A DNA stretch of 59,916 bases from positions 1-59,916 of the forward strand of contig JAADII010000044.1 in the NCBI GenBank assembly GCA_013151415.1. The letters are read 5' to 3'. A program made the translations under genes and the position numbers. Under the pieces are notes generated by a model. The model was given only the letters and a program-made list of their open reading frames with translations. It did no database searches and had not been told where the DNA came from. This document shows, piece by piece, positions 33,306 through 41,494 of this stretch (positions are counted from its first letter, which is position 1; each line of letters starts with the position of its first letter). The DNA comes from Chloroflexota bacterium (GTDB lineage Bacteria; Chloroflexota; Anaerolineae; J102).

Positions 33306-35747
33306 ATGCAAAAGCACCGAATTCTGATCTTGTTCAGCGTTTTGGCCGCGATTATGTTGGTGGCTGCGGCATGCGGCGGCGGGGCCGCGCCCACCGAAGC
33401 CCCCGCGCCCACCCAACCTCCGGCCGAGCCGACCAAAGCGCCCGAGCCCACGCCCACGCCCGAGCCGGCCGGCATCGGCGTCGTGCGCGTAGGCACAAAT
33501 GCCGAATATCCGCCGTTCGAATATGTCGATGACAATGGCGACATCGTCGGCTTCGACATCGATCTGATGAACGCCATTGCCGAGGCCGCGGGCTTTGAGG
33601 TGGAATACATCAACACGCGCTGGGACGGCATCTTTGTGGCGCTGGCCAGCGGCGAATTCGACGCCGTCATCTCGGCCGCCACCATCACCGACGAGCGCAA
33701 ACAAACCGTCGATTTCAGCGATCCCTACTTCAACGCCGGCCAATCGCTGGCTGTGAAGAAGGATAGCGGCATCGCCGGAATCGAAGACCTCGCGGGCAAA
33801 CGCGTGGGTGTGCAGTTGGGAACCACCGGCGACATCTGGGCCACCGAAAACCTGCCCGACACCGAAGTTGTGCGCTACGACGAGATCACCCTCGCTTTTC
33901 AGGCCCTGGCCAATGGCGATGTGGATGCAGTCATCAACGATGCGCCCACTTCGGCCGACATCATCAAGGCCAACCCCGAATGGGGCGTGACCATCGTTGG
34001 CGAGCCCTTCACCGAGGAGCTATACGGCATTGCCGTGCGCAAGGATGCGCCTGAAATTTTGGCCGCCATCAACGAAGGTTTGGCCGCGGTGAAAGCGTCG
34101 GGCCAGTACGATGAGATCTTCAACAAGTGGTTTGGCATTCCCGAGGCCGAAGCGCCCGCCGAAGGAGCAATGCCCATTGGCGAAAGCGAAGAAAATGGGC
34201 TGCTTGTCATTCGCGCCGAATGCAAGAACAACAAGGTGAAAGAGATCAAGGCCGTCGATGAAATGACCGTGCAGGTCACCATGTGCAAGCCGGATCCCGC
34301 CTTCCTGGCCAAGATCGCGTTCACGCCTTTCTATATCCAACCGCGTGAATGGATCGAGGAAACCGGCGGCACCGGCAAACTGCTGGAGCAGCCTGTGGGC
34401 ACCGGCCCCTATATGATCGACTCCTGGAACCGCGGCGATAGCATCGTGTTTAAGCGCTTCGATGATTACTGGGGCGAGCCCGCCAAGACCGCGACGCTGG
34501 TCTTCCGCTGGGCCACCGAGGGCGCGGCCCGTTTGCTCGAGCTGCAAGCCGGCACGGCCGACTACATCACCAAACTAAGCCCCGATGATTATGAGACGGT
34601 CAAGAACGATCCCAACCTCCAGTTCTTGCCCGTGCCCAACCCCAACATCATGTATCTGGCCATGACCAACACCTTCGAGCCGTGGAACGATCTGCGCGTG
34701 CGCAAGGCCATGGCCATGGGCATCGACCGCCAGCGCATCATCGACAACTTCTATCCCGACGGCTCTGAAGTGGCGTCGCACTTCACGCCTTGCTCCATTC
34801 CCAATGGTTGCGTGGGCGAACCCTGGTACGACTTCAACCTCGAAGAAGCGAACCGCCTGCTGGATGAAGCCGGCCTTCCGCGCGGCGACGACGGCATTCG
34901 CTTCAAGACCAAGATCTTCTACCGCGACGTGTTCCGCGTGTACCTGCCCGAACCGGGCCTGGTGGCGGTGGAGATTCAGACCCAATTGAAGGAGAACCTG
35001 GGCATCGACGCCGAGGTGGTGGTGATGGAATCGGGCGAGTTCATCGCCGAATCCACGGCCGGCAACCTGGACGGTCTCTACATGCTGGGTTGGGGCGCCG
35101 ACTATCTGCACGTGACCAACTTCCTCGACTTCCACTTCAGCCGCTCGAACCCGCAGTTTGGCGAACCCTTCCCCGAAATCTATGAGGTGCTGGAAAAGGC
35201 CTCCACCATCGCCGATCCTGAAGAAGCCGCGCCGTTGTATGAGCAAGCCAACAACGCCATTCGCGAATTGGTGCCCATGGTGCCTATCGCTCACGGCGCG
35301 CCGGCCGACGCAGCTCGCGCGGATGTGGAGAACGCCAAGGCCGCAGTGCTTGGCCCGCCCGACCTGTGGACCTTCGTGCCCGGCGATCGCGACACCCTCA
35401 TCTACCTGAAAGCGGCCGAGCCCATCAGTCTTTACTGCATGGACGAGACCGACGGCGAATCGCTGGACGCCTGCAAGATGGTGACCGAGGGTCTCTACAA
35501 GTACAACGCGGACGGCGAGGCCGTGCCCACGCTGGCCACCAAGTGCGAGGCCAACGAGGACGCGACGGTCTGGACGTGCTACCTGCGCGAAGGCGTCAAG
35601 TTCCACGATGGCTCCACGTTGGACGCCAACGATGTGGTGCGTTCGTGGGATGCGGGCCTGAACGCGATAAGCCCTTATCATGTGGGCAACACCGGCGCGT
35701 TCGAATATCCGTCCTATCTGTTCGACTCGCTGATGAACGCCGAATAA
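33306..35747 (+). CDS. Fused dual ABC receptor: SBP_bac_3 plus circularly permuted SBP_bac_5
   Basis: An 813-residue lipoprotein: lipobox LVAAAC with Cys23, then a PT/PA-rich stalk to about residue 56. Residues 57-283 are a complete amino-acid-type binding domain (GTNAEYPPFEY; FDAVISAATITDERK; 'NKWFGIPE' at the end). Residues 298-690 match the middle and C-terminal parts of oligopeptide receptors (VDEMTVQVTM, PVGTGPYMIDSW, DDYWG, VRKAMAMGIDR, DEAGLPRG, ending LWTFVPG). The matching N-terminal part (RDTLIYLKAAEPISL, EGLYKYNADGEAVPTLAT, REGVKFHDGSTLDANDVV) follows at 691-813, so the second domain is in permuted order. The start at 33306 was chosen for AAGGAGGAG and the signal peptide. DppB- and DppC-type permeases follow after a hairpin. 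Confidence 0.85.
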   Translation: MQKHRILILFSVLAAIMLVAAACGGGAAPTEAPAPTQPPAEPTKAPEPTPTPEPAGIGVVRVGTNAEYPPFEYVDDNGDIVGFDIDLMNAIAEAAGFEVEYINTRWDGIFVALASGEFDAVISAATITDERKQTVDFSDPYFNAGQSLAVKKDSGIAGIEDLAGKRVGVQLGTTGDIWATENLPDTEVVRYDEITLAFQALANGDVDAVINDAPTSADIIKANPEWGVTIVGEPFTEELYGIAVRKDAPEILAAINEGLAAVKASGQYDEIFNKWFGIPEAEAPAEGAMPIGESEENGLLVIRAECKNNKVKEIKAVDEMTVQVTMCKPDPAFLAKIAFTPFYIQPREWIEETGGTGKLLEQPVGTGPYMIDSWNRGDSIVFKRFDDYWGEPAKTATLVFRWATEGAARLLELQAGTADYITKLSPDDYETVKNDPNLQFLPVPNPNIMYLAMTNTFEPWNDLRVRKAMAMGIDRQRIIDNFYPDGSEVASHFTPCSIPNGCVGEPWYDFNLEEANRLLDEAGLPRGDDGIRFKTKIFYRDVFRVYLPEPGLVAVEIQTQLKENLGIDAEVVVMESGEFIAESTAGNLDGLYMLGWGADYLHVTNFLDFHFSRSNPQFGEPFPEIYEVLEKASTIADPEEAAPLYEQANNAIRELVPMVPIAHGAPADAARADVENAKAAVLGPPDLWTFVPGDRDTLIYLKAAEPISLYCMDETDGESLDACKMVTEGLYKYNADGEAVPTLATKCEANEDATVWTCYLREGVKFHDGSTLDANDVVRSWDAGLNAISPYHVGNTGAFEYPSYLFDSLMNAE

Positions 35748-35792
35748 GCGGCTTTTGTCGGCCAAACGATGCGTGAATGCACGCATTAGCAG

Positions 35793-35838
35793 GGATGCGG
35801 GATGGCCTGCGCCTGAATGGCCAGGTCATCTCGCATCC
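35793..35838 (+). terminator. Strong hairpin after the receptor gene
   Basis: 17-bp stem (35793-35809 with 35822-35838, two G-U pairs) and a 12-base loop, followed by ttcctcattct. It lies 45 bases past the stop and before the permease genes. It may attenuate transcription so that the abundant receptor is made in excess of the permeases, a common arrangement in binding-protein operons. Confidence 0.7.
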
Positions 35839-35975
35839 TTCCTCATTCTCCACAAATTCAATAGTGCGCTATTCGAAAACCGGTGTTCGTAGATAAGTCG
35901 TTTGCATTGTCACGCGTTTGATCCCTGCTCCTTGTTTTTTCATCATTCTGATTACTAGCTCTGAGTGCTCACGTC

Positions 35976-37052
35976 ATGCTCAAATATACGATTCGTCGAA
36001 TTCTCTCCTCTTTGCCGGTGCTTTTTGGCGTTCTTGTGGTGACATTCACGCTGGCGCGAGTGATTCCTGGGGATCCGTGCAAGGCCATGTTGGGCGAGAA
36101 AGCGACGCAAGAGGTGTGCGATCGTTTCATGGAGGAAAAGGGGTTGAACGATCCCATACCTCAACAGTTCGCGGCCTATCTAAAGGACCTGGCGCGCGGT
36201 GATTTGGGCACCTCGATCCGGTTTCGGCGCCCTATCACCCAAATCTTGGTGGAGCGATTGCCCACCACCATCGAGCTGGGCTTTGCAGGATTGTTTCTCG
36301 CTTCGCTGATAGGCATACCTCTGGGCATCATATCGGCCTTGCGCCATAATTCGCCCATCGATCTGGCCACGATGGTGGGCGCCAATATTGGGGTTTCGAT
36401 GCCTGTCTTTTGGTTGGGCCTGATGTTGGCCTATGTTTTTGCTCTTGTGCTCAAGGACACCCCGCTTTGGTTGCCGCCATCTGGTCGGCTGACCGCGGGC
36501 GTGGTGTCGGTTCCATTTTACGAGGTGTGGGGTTGGGTGGCCGATGGCGAGGAGGCGCCCCGACTTCTTCAATTTATCGCCAATCATTACATTTTCAATT
36601 CCTTCATCACCGGACAATGGGACGTGCTCAAAGACGCCATCCGGCATTTGATTTTACCTTCGGTGGCGTTGGCCACCATCCCGATGGCCGTCATCGCCCG
36701 CATGACGCGTTCGAGCATGTTGCAAGTGACGAACATGGACTATGTGCGCACCGCTCGAGCCAAAGGTCTACGCGAAAGCGCAGTGGTGATGCGACACGCT
36801 TTCCGCAATGCGCTCTTGCCCATCGTCACCATCATTGGCCTGCAGTTGGGCATTCTCTTCAGTGGGGCCATTCTCACCGAGACCATCTTTAGCCTGGCTG
36901 GGGTGGGGCGAAGCTTGTTCGAAGCCATCACCGCGCGCGATTTCCCCATCATTCAGGGCTTCACTGTGGTCATCGCCATCGGCTACATTATTGTCAACTT
37001 GATCGTGGATCTCTCCTACGGCTTCCTGGACCCGCGCATTCGGCTCGATTGA
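35976..37052 (+). CDS. Dipeptide/oligopeptide ABC permease, DppB type
   Basis: A 358-residue inner-membrane subunit of a peptide/nickel-class ABC importer. It has the N-terminal 'YTIRRILSSLPVLFGVLVVTFTLAR' helix, the BPD_transp_1 core and the EAA loop (DYVRTARAKGLRESAVVMRHAFRNA-like), which contacts an ATPase. The C-terminus 'LVDLSYGFLDPRIRLD' is typical of DppB. A segment between helices 3 and 4 (about 170-215) is longer than usual. The ATG lacks a clear ribosome binding site. It pairs with the DppC-type gene 51 bases downstream; the ATPases are not in the window. Confidence 0.9.
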   Translation: MLKYTIRRILSSLPVLFGVLVVTFTLARVIPGDPCKAMLGEKATQEVCDRFMEEKGLNDPIPQQFAAYLKDLARGDLGTSIRFRRPITQILVERLPTTIELGFAGLFLASLIGIPLGIISALRHNSPIDLATMVGANIGVSMPVFWLGLMLAYVFALVLKDTPLWLPPSGRLTAGVVSVPFYEVWGWVADGEEAPRLLQFIANHYIFNSFITGQWDVLKDAIRHLILPSVALATIPMAVIARMTRSSMLQVTNMDYVRTARAKGLRESAVVMRHAFRNALLPIVTIIGLQLGILFSGAILTETIFSLAGVGRSLFEAITARDFPIIQGFTVVIAIGYIIVNLIVDLSYGFLDPRIRLD

Positions 37053-37103
37053 TCAACGGTCCAATCGCTCCACGCAATACGAAACACGCAATCATCCTCA
37101 TCC

Positions 37104-38048
37104 ATGAGCACCAAACCCGAACCGACTTCCGACGTCAACATCGAAATCACCAAACACCGCTCTGAAGGGCCATGGCGCATTGCATTACGTCGTCTTCTTC
37201 GGCAACGCTCTGGCATTGCGGGCATGATCATATTGGGCTTTTTGCTGTTTGCAGCCATCTTTGCTCCGGTCATCGCGCCTTATGATCCCAACGAAGTGCT
37301 CATCGGCAAGGAGCCGGTGAAGAAACGCGCCAAGCCTTGCATTCATTTGCTCGGATGCCCCGAAGATCAGCCGCAGCACATCATGGGCATCGATGGCAAT
37401 GTGCGCGATGAGTTCAGCCGCATCATTTATGGCGCTCGCATTTCTTTGCGCGTGGGGTTTCTCACCATTGGCTTCGCCATCATTGTGGGAACGATTTTGG
37501 GCACGATTGCAGGTTATGCTGGGGGGTGGGTTTCCAATGTCATTATGCGCGTGCTCGATGTGTTGTTGGCGTTTCCATTCTTGCTATTGGCCATCGCCAT
37601 CGTGGCCGTGCTCGGGCCGGGCCTGATCAACGCCATGCTGGCCATCGCCATTATCAACATACCCGTGTACGCGCGCGTCAGCCGCGCGAGCGTGCTGGCG
37701 GTGAAAGAAGACGAGTATGTAACTGCGGCCCGCGCGATCGGCGCTTCGCCAACTCGCATCATCACTCAACATATCCTGCCCAACTCTATTCCCCCGCTCA
37801 TTGTGCTGGCCACGCTGGGCATCGGCACCGCAATTCTCGAGACCGCGGCCCTTTCATTCTTGGGGCTGGGCGCGCAGCCGCCAGACCCCGAATGGGGCGC
37901 TATGTTGGCCAGCGAGCGCAACCAGGTGTTCAGCGCGCCCCATCTCGTGTTCTTTCCCGGCCTCGCCATCATGCTCACGGTGCTCGGCTTCAATCTGCTC
38001 GGCGACGGCCTACGCGACGCGCTCGACCCTCGCGTGCGGATCGACTGA
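37104..38048 (+). CDS. Dipeptide/oligopeptide ABC permease, DppC type
   Basis: A 314-residue partner of the preceding permease. An N-terminal cytoplasmic stretch leads to a helix 'GIAGMIILGFLLFAAIFAPVIAPYDPNE', the usual DppC/OppC start, followed by a periplasmic segment with two cysteines. The core then has the EAA loop 'EYVTAARAIGASPTRIITQHILPN' and the conserved 'ETAALSFLGLGAQPPDPEWGAML'. It ends DPRVRID like most DppC proteins. It should form the transport pore with the DppB-type subunit and accept substrate from an SBP_bac_5 receptor, which here would be the second half of the fused receptor. Confidence 0.9.
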   Translation: MSTKPEPTSDVNIEITKHRSEGPWRIALRRLLRQRSGIAGMIILGFLLFAAIFAPVIAPYDPNEVLIGKEPVKKRAKPCIHLLGCPEDQPQHIMGIDGNVRDEFSRIIYGARISLRVGFLTIGFAIIVGTILGTIAGYAGGWVSNVIMRVLDVLLAFPFLLLAIAIVAVLGPGLINAMLAIAIINIPVYARVSRASVLAVKEDEYVTAARAIGASPTRIITQHILPNSIPPLIVLATLGIGTAILETAALSFLGLGAQPPDPEWGAMLASERNQVFSAPHLVFFPGLAIMLTVLGFNLLGDGLRDALDPRVRID

Positions 38049-38133
38049 CAGGCAAGAACGCCGGCGACGAAATCGCCGCGTTTTTCACCTTTGATCTCCA
38101 CACACCAACCCTATAACCAGGAGGCGCCATACC

Positions 38134-38652
38134 ATGACAAAACGAATCGTCACTCTCAAAGGCGAGCCCTTTTCCGAAGTGCTAGGCGAACCGGTGCAGG
38201 TGGGCCAGCCCGCGCCCTCGGCGGCCGGTCGCACCAACGGATTCAGCACCGCGACGTTCGACGTGATCAAAGACGCCGAAGGCAAAATACGCGTGCTCAA
38301 TTTCGTGCCCAGTCTCAATACGGGCATCTGCGACGCCCAAACGCGACGTTTCAACGAGGCGCTTAGCCGCGACGACCGCGTGGCCGTGATCACCATTAGC
38401 GCGGATCTGCCCTTTATGCAAGAAAAGTGGTGCGGCGCGGCCGGACTGGACGACGCGATCATGGTTTCCGACCATTACGACATGGCCATTGGCAATGCCT
38501 ACGGAACGCATATCAAAGCCAACCGTCTGGAGCAACGCGCGGTCATTGTTGTGGACGCCGAGGGCATAGTGCGCTATGCGGAATACTGCCCCGAAATCGC
38601 CATGCATCCGGATTACGACGCAGCCTTGGCCGCCGTCAAAGCGCTGTTATAG
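38134..38652 (+). CDS. tpx: Thiol peroxidase (Tpx/peroxiredoxin family)
   Basis: A 172-residue cytoplasmic peroxiredoxin that reduces peroxides with thioredoxin-type donors. The peroxidatic cysteine lies in 'VPSLNTGICDAQTRRFNEAL', the classic Tpx motif, and the resolving cysteine in 'QEKWCGAAG', with the conserved Arg in the distal part. AGGAGG precedes the ATG at good spacing. A perfect 16-bp hairpin terminator follows. Its position between two ABC permease loci is unusual; it is probably an independent or read-through unit and not a transporter part. Confidence 0.9.
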   Translation: MTKRIVTLKGEPFSEVLGEPVQVGQPAPSAAGRTNGFSTATFDVIKDAEGKIRVLNFVPSLNTGICDAQTRRFNEALSRDDRVAVITISADLPFMQEKWCGAAGLDDAIMVSDHYDMAIGNAYGTHIKANRLEQRAVIVVDAEGIVRYAEYCPEIAMHPDYDAALAAVKALL

Positions 38653-38704
38653 TCGAACATAGCACCCCAAAACGCCATGTTGGCTGGCATGCGCTCATAA
38701 TAAA

Positions 38705-38744
38705 ATGATGAGACGATGGCCTGATCTTGCCATCGTCTCATCAT
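38705..38744 (+). terminator. Intrinsic terminator after the thiol peroxidase
   Basis: Perfect 16-bp stem (atgatgagacgatggc at 38705-38720, complement at 38729-38744) with an 8-base loop, then ccccattgtctta. It separates the thiol peroxidase from the amino-acid-type permease. Confidence 0.75.
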
Positions 38745-38801
38745 CCCCATTGTCTTATTTGTCCGGAAACCGAACAAAATACGTAGTCCAGGAGAAACCC
38801 A

Positions 38802-40130
38802 ATGAGCGAGCAGCCGCCCTCAAGCCCTCTTACGCCCGACGTGCGCGCGCGTCATCGCGGTCGCATGGGCATGGCCATTCCTTGGGAAAACATTCCCTGG
38901 TGGGCCATCATCATCCTTATTGTTGGCGTCATTGTCGGCTTTTCCATTTTCACCAACGTTTATTATCGCGATGCACTCTATTTCATCTTTGATTTTCCCT
39001 GGAATCGCCAGGCCGTGGCGCGCGTCAAGGCCGCCGACATTGGGCCCAACGGCGAATGGTCTTATACGTTCACCAAGCCGTTAGAGCCGGGAAAGTACAC
39101 CTTATATGGCGAATATTTCAATGAAAAGGGCGAGTCTATTGGCCGGGGGGACGTATACATTGTGCGCGTGCCCAATGGAACCGAGGCCGTAGAAGAGGAG
39201 AGCTTACAACCATCGGAAGAGGTCATCGTCTTGGAGACCAGCACGCCCTCCCTCTCCGGGATCGCGCCGCCCGGAACCGTGGAAGTGCGCATCATCGATG
39301 ACTTTCGCAACCAACCCTTGCGCGTGGCCGAACGCATTTGGAACGCGAAAGGCGTGGTGATGACGCTCAAAGTCACTCTGATCGCCTTTGTGTTGGCCCT
39401 CATCATCGGTCTCATATTCGGCCTCATGCGCGTCTCCAGTCGTTCTCCCAACCTTTTCATCGGCGCGCCCAAACGCCTGTTGGTTGGCTTGATCATCGCC
39501 ATCGCGTTGATCTACTGGCGAGAGGAATGGCGCGAGCCGCGCGCGATCATCTCGGTGGTGGCGTTGACCGAAGCAACGCTCTTTTTGCTCCCGGCCCTGC
39601 CTTACACTATTTCCACCCTTTATGTGGAAATCATTCGCGGGGTGCCCATGTTGGTGATCATTCTCTACATGGGCTTTGCAATCACGCCTGCGCTGCGCGA
39701 TGCAACCGGCGGCAATGTGGATTTAGGCGGTTTGCCCGCGGCTGTTATTGGTTTGGGGTTTGGTTATGGCGCGTATCTGGCCGAAGTGTTTCGCGCGGGC
39801 ATCGAATCCATTCCCAAGGGACAGATGGAGGCCGCTCGCTCTTTGGGCATGACGTATATGCAGGCCATGCGACTTGTCATTTTACCGCAAGCCATTCGCC
39901 TTATCTTGCCTCCTTTGGGCAACGATTTCATAGCCATGCTCAAAGACTCTTCGCTAATTTCTGTCATTGCCTTGCCCGAAGTGCTGCAACAGGGTCGTCT
40001 GTGGATCTCGCGCAACTTCCGGGCTTTCGAGGGGTACAATTCGGTGATGATGGTCTATCTGGTGTTAACCCTCTCTTTGTCGTTGCTGGTGCGCGCCATC
40101 GAACGACGCTCACGACTGCCGAGCAAGTGA
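38802..40130 (+). CDS. Polar amino acid ABC permease with extracytoplasmic insert
   Basis: A 442-residue permease, about twice the usual 220-270 of the HisM/GlnP family. After a cytoplasmic N-terminus and helix (about 40-62) comes an extracytoplasmic beta-rich domain (about 66-170). Its core 'GEWSYTFTKPLEPGKYTLYGEYF' resembles bacterial Ig-like repeats. The permease core begins near 183 (MTLKVTLIAFVLALIIGL) and contains 'EIIRGVPMLVIILYMGF' and the EAA loop 'EVFRAGIESIPKGQMEAARSLGM'. A further insertion (about 225-265) adds one or two helices. AGGAGA precedes the ATG. The SBP_bac_3 half of the upstream fused receptor is its natural partner; no ATPase gene adjoins. Confidence 0.85.
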   Translation: MSEQPPSSPLTPDVRARHRGRMGMAIPWENIPWWAIIILIVGVIVGFSIFTNVYYRDALYFIFDFPWNRQAVARVKAADIGPNGEWSYTFTKPLEPGKYTLYGEYFNEKGESIGRGDVYIVRVPNGTEAVEEESLQPSEEVIVLETSTPSLSGIAPPGTVEVRIIDDFRNQPLRVAERIWNAKGVVMTLKVTLIAFVLALIIGLIFGLMRVSSRSPNLFIGAPKRLLVGLIIAIALIYWREEWREPRAIISVVALTEATLFLLPALPYTISTLYVEIIRGVPMLVIILYMGFAITPALRDATGGNVDLGGLPAAVIGLGFGYGAYLAEVFRAGIESIPKGQMEAARSLGMTYMQAMRLVILPQAIRLILPPLGNDFIAMLKDSSLISVIALPEVLQQGRLWISRNFRAFEGYNSVMMVYLVLTLSLSLLVRAIERRSRLPSK

Positions 40131-40288
40131 TGGTTTTTACGCCATGAAAACGCGAAAAGGGGGCGAATCTCACCGCGTTCGGCAAGAAGAGATGGAGCGG
40201 CCGCGAGCATTGGACCGATAGGATGAGATCGACGCGCCTCTGACGCTCGTCGCCGATTTCAAACATCAAAACCCCGGGAACACAGACC

Positions 40289-41494
40289 ATGCGACTTGCT
40301 TCGGGCATTCTGACAGGACGGGCGCTTCGGGAATTTCTTATCCTGGCCATTGTTGTGCGCCTGGTGCGCGATGTGGGGGTGCGCATGATGTATCCCTACC
40401 TTCCCGCTTATGCGCGCGGGGTGGGGCTAACCATCACCGCGTTGGGGACATTGCTGGCGTTTCGGGCCATCATGTTGGTGTTCGCCCCTTATTTTGGCCA
40501 TTTGGCCGATCGCACAGGCTCGCGGCGCTGGCTGTTGGGCGGATATGTCGTTTTGGCCGCGGGCATGATGTTGTTTAGCCTGGCTCATGGCTATGTGTGG
40601 ACAGCCGCAGCCCTGCTTCTCTTGGGTCTATCAGACGCCATCGTCACCCCGCTGATGCAGGCCTATGTGAGCGAGCATTCGCCCGCGCGCGTGCGCGGCC
40701 GGGCCTTGGCCACAGTCGAATACAGCTGGGCTATTACAGGCATTCTGTTCATGCCTTTAGTGGGGTGGATGATCGATGATCAGGGCTGGCAAACGCCGTT
40801 CCGCGTCGTGGCGTTGGCCGCGCTTTTGTCCGCTCTGCTTATGTGGGTCCGAATGCCGCGCGATAAACGCACAGCCGCGCCCGGCCAAATGAGCATGCGC
40901 CTGGAGGTTAAAGATATCTTTCGCGACCGCAGCGCATTGGCCGCGGTGCTGGTCAATGCGGTCGCATTCATTGCAGTGGAAACCTTTTTCTTGGTGTGGG
41001 GCGCGCATCTCGAGCTGAGTTACGCCCAAAACCCGGCATGGATTGGTCGCGTGGCGCTCCTCATCGGGCTGGCCGAACTAAGTGGAGCGGTGTTGTCTAG
41101 CCTGGTGATCGACAAAGTGGGCAAACGCCGCGGCACATTGGCGGGCGTGCTCGCATTCGCGACGATCATGGCGCTAATGCCGCTGTTCGATCAAGCCTTG
41201 CTCACCTTGGTCATTGGTTTGGTCCTGGCCTCGCTGTTCCTCGAATACTCCATCGTCAGCCTTATCCCGCTTTTGGGACAACAGCGACCGGGCGGCCGCG
41301 CGACCATGTTTGCGGTGGCCGTAATGGCCGCGGCGCTCAGTCGCAGCGCCACCGATGCCGCGGCCGCCTGGCTCTTGGAAAACCTGGGCTTTCTGGCCGC
41401 CATGACCTACGCGCTTCTGGCGTTGTTGGTCGCGGCCTGGCTCCTATGGCGATGGGTCGAAGAACGGGCCGAAACCACGGAGATGGCGACATGA
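40289..41494 (+). CDS. MFS transporter (12-TM)
   Basis: A 401-residue major facilitator protein. Motif A is present as 'GHLADRTGSRRWLLGG' in the loop after helix 2, and helix 4/5 holds 'ALATVEYSWAITGILFMPLVGW'. It has 12 predicted helices with a central cytoplasmic loop at about 190-210. Substrate is unknown. The stop overlaps the start of the URO-D family gene by 4 bases (ATGA at 41491-41494), so the two are very likely cotranscribed and may act in the same pathway. No good ribosome binding site is visible before 40289. Confidence 0.85.
   Translation: MRLASGILTGRALREFLILAIVVRLVRDVGVRMMYPYLPAYARGVGLTITALGTLLAFRAIMLVFAPYFGHLADRTGSRRWLLGGYVVLAAGMMLFSLAHGYVWTAAALLLLGLSDAIVTPLMQAYVSEHSPARVRGRALATVEYSWAITGILFMPLVGWMIDDQGWQTPFRVVALAALLSALLMWVRMPRDKRTAAPGQMSMRLEVKDIFRDRSALAAVLVNAVAFIAVETFFLVWGAHLELSYAQNPAWIGRVALLIGLAELSGAVLSSLVIDKVGKRRGTLAGVLAFATIMALMPLFDQALLTLVIGLVLASLFLEYSIVSLIPLLGQQRPGGRATMFAVAVMAAALSRSATDAAAAWLLENLGFLAAMTYALLALLVAAWLLWRWVEERAETTEMAT

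Noticed and set aside
34575-35786. Long minus-strand frame (403 residues) antisense to the receptor gene
   Set aside because: It is His/Val/Gly-rich antisense of a high-GC gene with clear domain matches on the plus strand; no ribosome binding site.
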